Positions 14,281 to 15,037 of a stretch of DNA of 15,037 nt are shown here, in pieces. Where the stretch lies: contig JACCSC010000171.1 in NCBI GenBank assembly GCA_013813215.1, positions 1 to 15,037 of the forward strand, in the 5' to 3' direction. The notes under the pieces were generated by a model. It saw only the letters and a list, made by a program, of their open reading frames with translations. It was not told the DNA's origin and ran no database searches. Position 1 is the first letter of the stretch. Each line of letters starts with the position of its first letter. This DNA is from Geodermatophilaceae bacterium. Lineage in GTDB: Bacteria > Actinomycetota > Actinomycetes > Mycobacteriales > Geodermatophilaceae. Both the position numbers and the translations under genes were made by a program.

Positions 14281-14862
14281 GTGCCTACCCAACCCCGCCA
14301 GGTCAACGACATGGCTTCGCTCCGAGCGCTGGCCCATCCGGTGCGGGTGAGCCTGATCGAGGCGCTCGCGGTGCACGGCAGTCTGACCGCCACCCAGGCC
14401 AGCGACCTGGTCGGTGAGAGCCCGTCGAACTGCTCGTTCCACCTGCGCCAGCTCGCTCGCTTCGGGCTGATCGAGCAGGCCGAACCGGTCGGTCGCGAAC
14501 GGCCGTGGCAGATCGCGGCCGGGGGAATTTCGGTCGACACCGACGCGATGGTCGACGCCGAGTTCAGCGCGGCCGCGGCGGCGGTCAACGAGATGTGGAT
14601 CGCCCGGCAGGCCGCCGCCGAGACCGACTGGGTCCGCCGTTCCGGGCACGAGGACCGGAGCTGGCAGCTCGCGGCGTTCTCCGAGTTCACGGTGCGCTGG
14701 CTGACCGTGGAAGAACTGGCCGAGCTGCAGCGGGAAGTGGATCAGCTCGTCCGCCGGTACGGCGAGCGACGCGATCCGGCGACCCGACCGCCGGGGGCCC
14801 GGCCGATCCGGATGAACGTCAGCGGTTTCCCCGTCGGCCCGCCCACGGATCAGGAGGGCTGA
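14281..14862 (+). CDS. ArsR-family-like winged-helix regulator
   Basis: The 193-residue protein begins with an ArsR-type winged helix: NDMASLRALAHPVRVSLIEALAVHGSLTATQASDLVGESPSNCSFHLRQLARFGLIEQAE, with the recognition helix at about 48-61 (SPSNCSFHLRQLAR). The C-terminal ~110 residues are helical and include WLTVEELAELQREVDQLVRRYGERRDPATRPPGARPIRMNVSGFPV, the end typical of actinobacterial HTH regulators paired with efflux pumps. It starts with GTG 14281, directly downstream of a well-spaced promoter with a palindrome. The MFS transporter gene begins 2 nt after its stop codon, so the two are one operon and the regulator probably controls that transporter. No metal-binding Cys pair is seen, so an organic ligand is more likely. 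Confidence 0.88.
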   Translation: MPTQPRQVNDMASLRALAHPVRVSLIEALAVHGSLTATQASDLVGESPSNCSFHLRQLARFGLIEQAEPVGRERPWQIAAGGISVDTDAMVDAEFSAAAAAVNEMWIARQAAAETDWVRRSGHEDRSWQLAAFSEFTVRWLTVEELAELQREVDQLVRRYGERRDPATRPPGARPIRMNVSGFPVGPPTDQEG

Positions 14863-14864
14863 GC

Positions 14865-15037
14865 ATGCTGAGCCTGCTCCGGGACCGCAACTTCGCGCTG
14901 TTGTTCGGCGGGCAGGTCGCCTCGATGTTCGGCGACTCGGCGCTGATCATCGTGCTCGCGATCTGGGCCAAGGACCGGACCGGTTCCAACGCCGCGGCCG
15001 GCCTGATGATCCTGGCGATCGTGGCGCCGTCCCTCGG
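14865..15037 (+). CDS. MFS transporter, N-terminal fragment (cut by window end)
   Basis: ATG 14865 opens a frame that runs off the right edge after 57 codons. The start is preceded at 6 nt by AGGAGGG (14852-14858), the strongest Shine-Dalgarno sequence in the window. The visible residues, MLSLLRDRNFALLFGGQVASMFGDSALIIVLAIWAKDRTGSNAAAGLMILAI, are the typical start of a major facilitator drug/proton antiporter: a short cytoplasmic lead, helix 1 with GGQxxSxxGD, and a loop with a D-x-T-G-S type motif before helix 2. An export role is inferred from family and from the adjacent ArsR-type regulator; the substrate is unknown. Confidence 0.85.
   Translation, partial: MLSLLRDRNFALLFGGQVASMFGDSALIIVLAIWAKDRTGSNAAAGLMILAIVAPSL

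Noticed and set aside
1..15037. CRISPR arrays, tRNA/rRNA genes, IS or phage genes, toxin-antitoxin pairs, known defence systems
   Set aside because: No direct-repeat arrays, RNA gene signatures, transposases, integrases or defence motifs were seen. The adnAB pair is a repair machine, not evidence of a defence island.

Overview
The window is very GC-rich. It has GTG starts, 4-nt start/stop overlaps, a DUF2510 protein, an AdnA-AdnB helicase-nuclease pair and several start codons that look leaderless. Together these point to an actinobacterium, probably a filamentous or soil lineage (Micromonosporales, Cryptosporangiales, Frankia or Jatrophihabitans-like). The genus cannot be fixed from the sequence alone. 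No rRNA, tRNA, IS element, CRISPR array or phage gene is visible. Coding density is high and no gene-free stretch exceeds about 110 nt.

Layout. (1) 1-3812, plus strand: the 3' end of adnA and all of adnB, the two subunits of a mycobacterial-type double-strand-break resection motor-nuclease, overlapping by 4 nt. (2) 3817-5012: a winged-helix regulator (minus) divergent from a small dienelactone-hydrolase-family hydrolase (plus). Between them lie a good promoter and a 21-nt imperfect palindrome that covers the -10 and reaches the regulator's start codon. (3) 5050-7758, minus strand: a luciferase-like flavin monooxygenase, a GNAT acetyltransferase and an epoxide-hydrolase-like alpha/beta hydrolase. 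(4) 7859-13478, plus strand: a two-TM potassium channel with an RCK domain; a DUF2510 single-pass membrane protein; an M16 zinc protease with HxxEH; a second M16 protein that lacks HxxEH but has the R/Y pair; and NudC, the NAD(H) pyrophosphatase/deNADding Nudix enzyme. (5) 13479-15037: a 75-nt inverted-repeat element, then a minus-strand uridine-kinase-like protein without a P-loop, divergent from an ArsR-type regulator that runs into an MFS transporter cut by the window end.

The order adnA-adnB-channel-nudC matches my recollection of the Mycobacterium tuberculosis Rv3202c-Rv3199c block. Here it is expanded by a hydrolase/monooxygenase block and by the DUF2510/M16 block. I see no clearly new defence or mobile system. 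The points most worth a second look are: the active/inactive M16 pair with complementary residues; a 38-nt duplication spanning the M16 gene junction that makes a 13-codon mini-ORF; two palindromic operators placed on promoters of regulator genes; a repeated TAnnnT box 6-8 nt before start codons; the folded intergenic element downstream of nudC; and the P-loop-less kinase.
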